DNA of 52,570 bases, from contig CANITX010000003.1 in the NCBI GenBank assembly GCA_947470575.1, positions 1-52,570 on the forward strand, given 5' to 3'. Below are positions 51,370-52,570 of this stretch, one piece after another. Numbering within the stretch: position 1 is the stretch's first letter; each line of letters starts with the position of its first letter. The notes beneath the pieces are model-generated. The model did not search any database and was not told where the DNA came from. It saw nothing but the letters and a program-made list of their open reading frames with translations. The translations under genes and the position numbers were made by a program. The DNA is from Rhodospirillales bacterium. Its GTDB lineage: Bacteria; Pseudomonadota; Alphaproteobacteria; Rhodospirillales; CAMCUA01.

Positions 51370-52386
51370 ATGATGCGGATCGGCGAAGGCGCGCACGCAT
51401 ACGAATGGATCGACAACTGGGCGGTCTATCCCGACACCGGCGATGCCGCCGAAGGTTGGGTGCATCCCGGCATGGCCTTCGGTCGCGACGGCAGCATCTA
51501 CACCAGCCATCCCGGCCGTCCCGAAATCCTCGTCTACGATCGTGCCGGCAAGTTGCAGAACTCGTGGAAGGCCGATGCCGTCGAAATTCACAACCTCGTC
51601 CTGGTCGAGGAAAACGGTCGTGAATATCTTTGGGTCACCGATAACGGCGCCAAGCGGTTCAAGGACATCGGCTACGAATACCGCAAGGATTCCTCCGGCG
51701 CCGCCGGCCAGGTCCTCAAGTTCGATGTCGGCGGCACCCTGGCCCTGCGCCTCGACATGCCGGCCTTGCCCGACTACGCCGGGGCCCGTTGGTCGCCGAC
51801 CGCGGTGGCCGTCAACCAGGAACGTTTCGGCGGCAACGGCGATGTCTGGGTCGCCGACGGCTACGGCAAAAGCTACGTGCATCGCTATGACAAGGCCGGA
51901 ACCTATCTCGGATCGCTGAACGGCGAGGACGGCGCCGGCCGTTTCAGTTGCCCGCACGGTATCCTCATCGATGTTCGCAAGTCCGAACCCGAACTCTACG
52001 TCGCCGACCGGGCGAATTCCCGCGTCCAGGTCTACGATACCGCCGGCCGCTTCCGCCGCGTCTTCGGTCAGGACCATTTGAAGAAGCCGAGCTGCTTCGT
52101 GGTGGCCGGCAACGATCTGATCGTCGGCGATCTCAGCGCCCGCCTCAGCGTCTTCGACAGCGCCGACCGCTTCGTCTGCCATCTCGGCGACAATCTGCCC
52201 GTCTGCGCCCGGCCCGGCTGGCCGAACGCGCTCGACGGGCAGGGGGCCCGTGTTCGCCCCGCCGTCCTGGAAGCCGGCAAATTCAACAGCCCCCACGGGC
52301 TGACCGCCGACCCCGCCGGGAATCTCTATATCGCCGAATGGTTGATCGGCGGCCGGATGATCAAACTGAACCGCCTCGCCGCCTGA
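51370..52386 (+). CDS. NHL-type six-bladed beta-propeller protein
   Basis: This 338-residue protein is made of repeated strands in the style of NHL/peptidylglycine-lyase propellers: GMAFGRDGSIYTSHPGRPEI, GDVWVADGYGKSYVHRYD, CPHGILIDVRKSEPELYVAD and SPHGLTADPAGNLYIAEW. No signal peptide is visible, so it appears cytosolic. Tandem ATG codons open the frame (51370, 51373); GGAAGG lies somewhat far upstream. Propellers of this kind may be lyases, gluconolactonase-like hydrolases or binding platforms, and I cannot choose. A strong hairpin follows the stop. Confidence 0.8.
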   Translation: MMRIGEGAHAYEWIDNWAVYPDTGDAAEGWVHPGMAFGRDGSIYTSHPGRPEILVYDRAGKLQNSWKADAVEIHNLVLVEENGREYLWVTDNGAKRFKDIGYEYRKDSSGAAGQVLKFDVGGTLALRLDMPALPDYAGARWSPTAVAVNQERFGGNGDVWVADGYGKSYVHRYDKAGTYLGSLNGEDGAGRFSCPHGILIDVRKSEPELYVADRANSRVQVYDTAGRFRRVFGQDHLKKPSCFVVAGNDLIVGDLSARLSVFDSADRFVCHLGDNLPVCARPGWPNALDGQGARVRPAVLEAGKFNSPHGLTADPAGNLYIAEWLIGGRMIKLNRLAA

Positions 52387-52416
52387 TACCGCCAGTCCGC
52401 GGGATGCGACCTGACC

Positions 52417-52441
52417 GCGAGACGCCGCTCCGGCGTCTCGC
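52417..52441. terminator. Strong hairpin between convergent genes
   Basis: GCGAGACGCCG and CGGCGTCTCGC form a perfect 11-bp stem with a CTC loop, 31 bases after the propeller gene stop and 22 bases before the end of the next, convergent gene. Only TTCC follows, so it is a weak T tract, but stem strength suggests a two-way terminator. Confidence 0.6.
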
Positions 52442-52462
52442 TTCCGGCCGCCCCGCGTCCGC

Positions 52463-52570
52463 TTAGCGCGTCGGCACCCCGATGCCCTTCAGCCGCGTGT
52501 TGGCGCGGTCGGCCCGCGCTTTGAGGCCTTCCAGATAGGTGCTGGTGTCGTTGCCGGGCAGGTTCAGGAC
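52463..52570 (-). CDS. C-terminal end of an unidentified protein (cut by window edge)
   Basis: The reverse strand carries 35 codons from the window edge to a TAA at 52463. The end reads YLEGLKARADRANTRLKGI and then GVPTR, an amphipathic helix and short tail with normal codon bias. Too little is present to assign a family. The strong hairpin just beyond the stop supports that this is a real gene end. Confidence 0.5.
   Translation of the reverse strand, partial: VLNLPGNDTSTYLEGLKARADRANTRLKGIGVPTR

Noticed and set aside
1-52570. CRISPR arrays, tRNA or rRNA genes, insertion sequences, prophage genes
   Set aside because: I looked for regularly spaced repeats, cloverleaf-like segments, transposase motifs and phage genes and found none.

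Overview
The window looks like a chromosomal segment of a GC-rich (roughly 60-65% by eye) alphaproteobacterium. The evidence is the codon bias, the CysD plus fused CysN-CysC arrangement, the two-gene EgtB/EgtD ergothioneine set, the many solute-binding proteins and TauD-type dioxygenases, and an inverted pair of the CCTCANCCTGAGGAG...CTCGAAGG repeats common in that class. A Rhodospirillales-like or Rhizobiales-like host is inference. I saw no tRNA, rRNA, CRISPR array, insertion sequence or phage gene.

Layout. (1) 1-8433, minus strand: a tightly overlapping saccharide operon with UDP-xylose synthase, GalE, a glycoside-hydrolase/GT2 fusion, an ABC exporter and two glycosyltransferases. (2) 8434-9130: two tandem Lin0512-family genes facing a regulatory region with a near-perfect 22-bp dyad. 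(3) 9440-15727: two family-5 solute-binding proteins, a TauD-type dioxygenase and two HMG-CoA-lyase-like enzymes with an altered active-site motif. (4) 15789-18598: sulfate activation (cysD, cysNC). (5) 18861-24525: a second TauD enzyme, a YqaA-type membrane protein, an alpha/beta hydrolase with a six-codon leader cistron, and four cupin genes, three of them paralogous. (6) 24571-32174: an FbpAB-like transporter without an ATPase gene, an AtuA pair, a Gfo/Idh oxidoreductase, a TRAP solute-binding protein without a signal peptide, and a VOC protein. (7) 32312-39637: an Ldh-family dehydrogenase, a third family-5 binding protein, a TauD of another subfamily, a methyltransferase, a TauD gene with an amber codon at position 6, and a ThDP enzyme. 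(8) 39797-42938: a hydrolase and egtB-egtD. (9) 43042-47996: a cell-envelope acylation cassette resembling Gram-positive dlt. (10) 48093-52570: a fifth TauD gene, an MFS exporter, a VIT1-type transporter, a beta-propeller protein and a partial gene.

The most interesting system is 43042-47996. An adenylation enzyme is fused to a carrier protein (DltA plus DltC roles). It is followed by an MBOAT acyltransferase (DltB role) and a 45-residue one-helix protein ending in FQYLVM, close to the C-terminal F-x-Y-x-x-F motif of DltX. A convergent membrane-anchored SGNH protein (DltD/AlgX-like role) ends 7 bases away. Together they could activate an acyl or aminoacyl group in the cytoplasm, pass it through the membrane and place it on an envelope polymer. 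Substrate and acceptor are unknown.

The rest reads as an accessory catabolic and uptake region built by repeated duplication: five TauD-type genes, three family-5 binding proteins, three bicupins, two HMGL-like and two Lin0512 genes. Most binding proteins have no complete transporter beside them.
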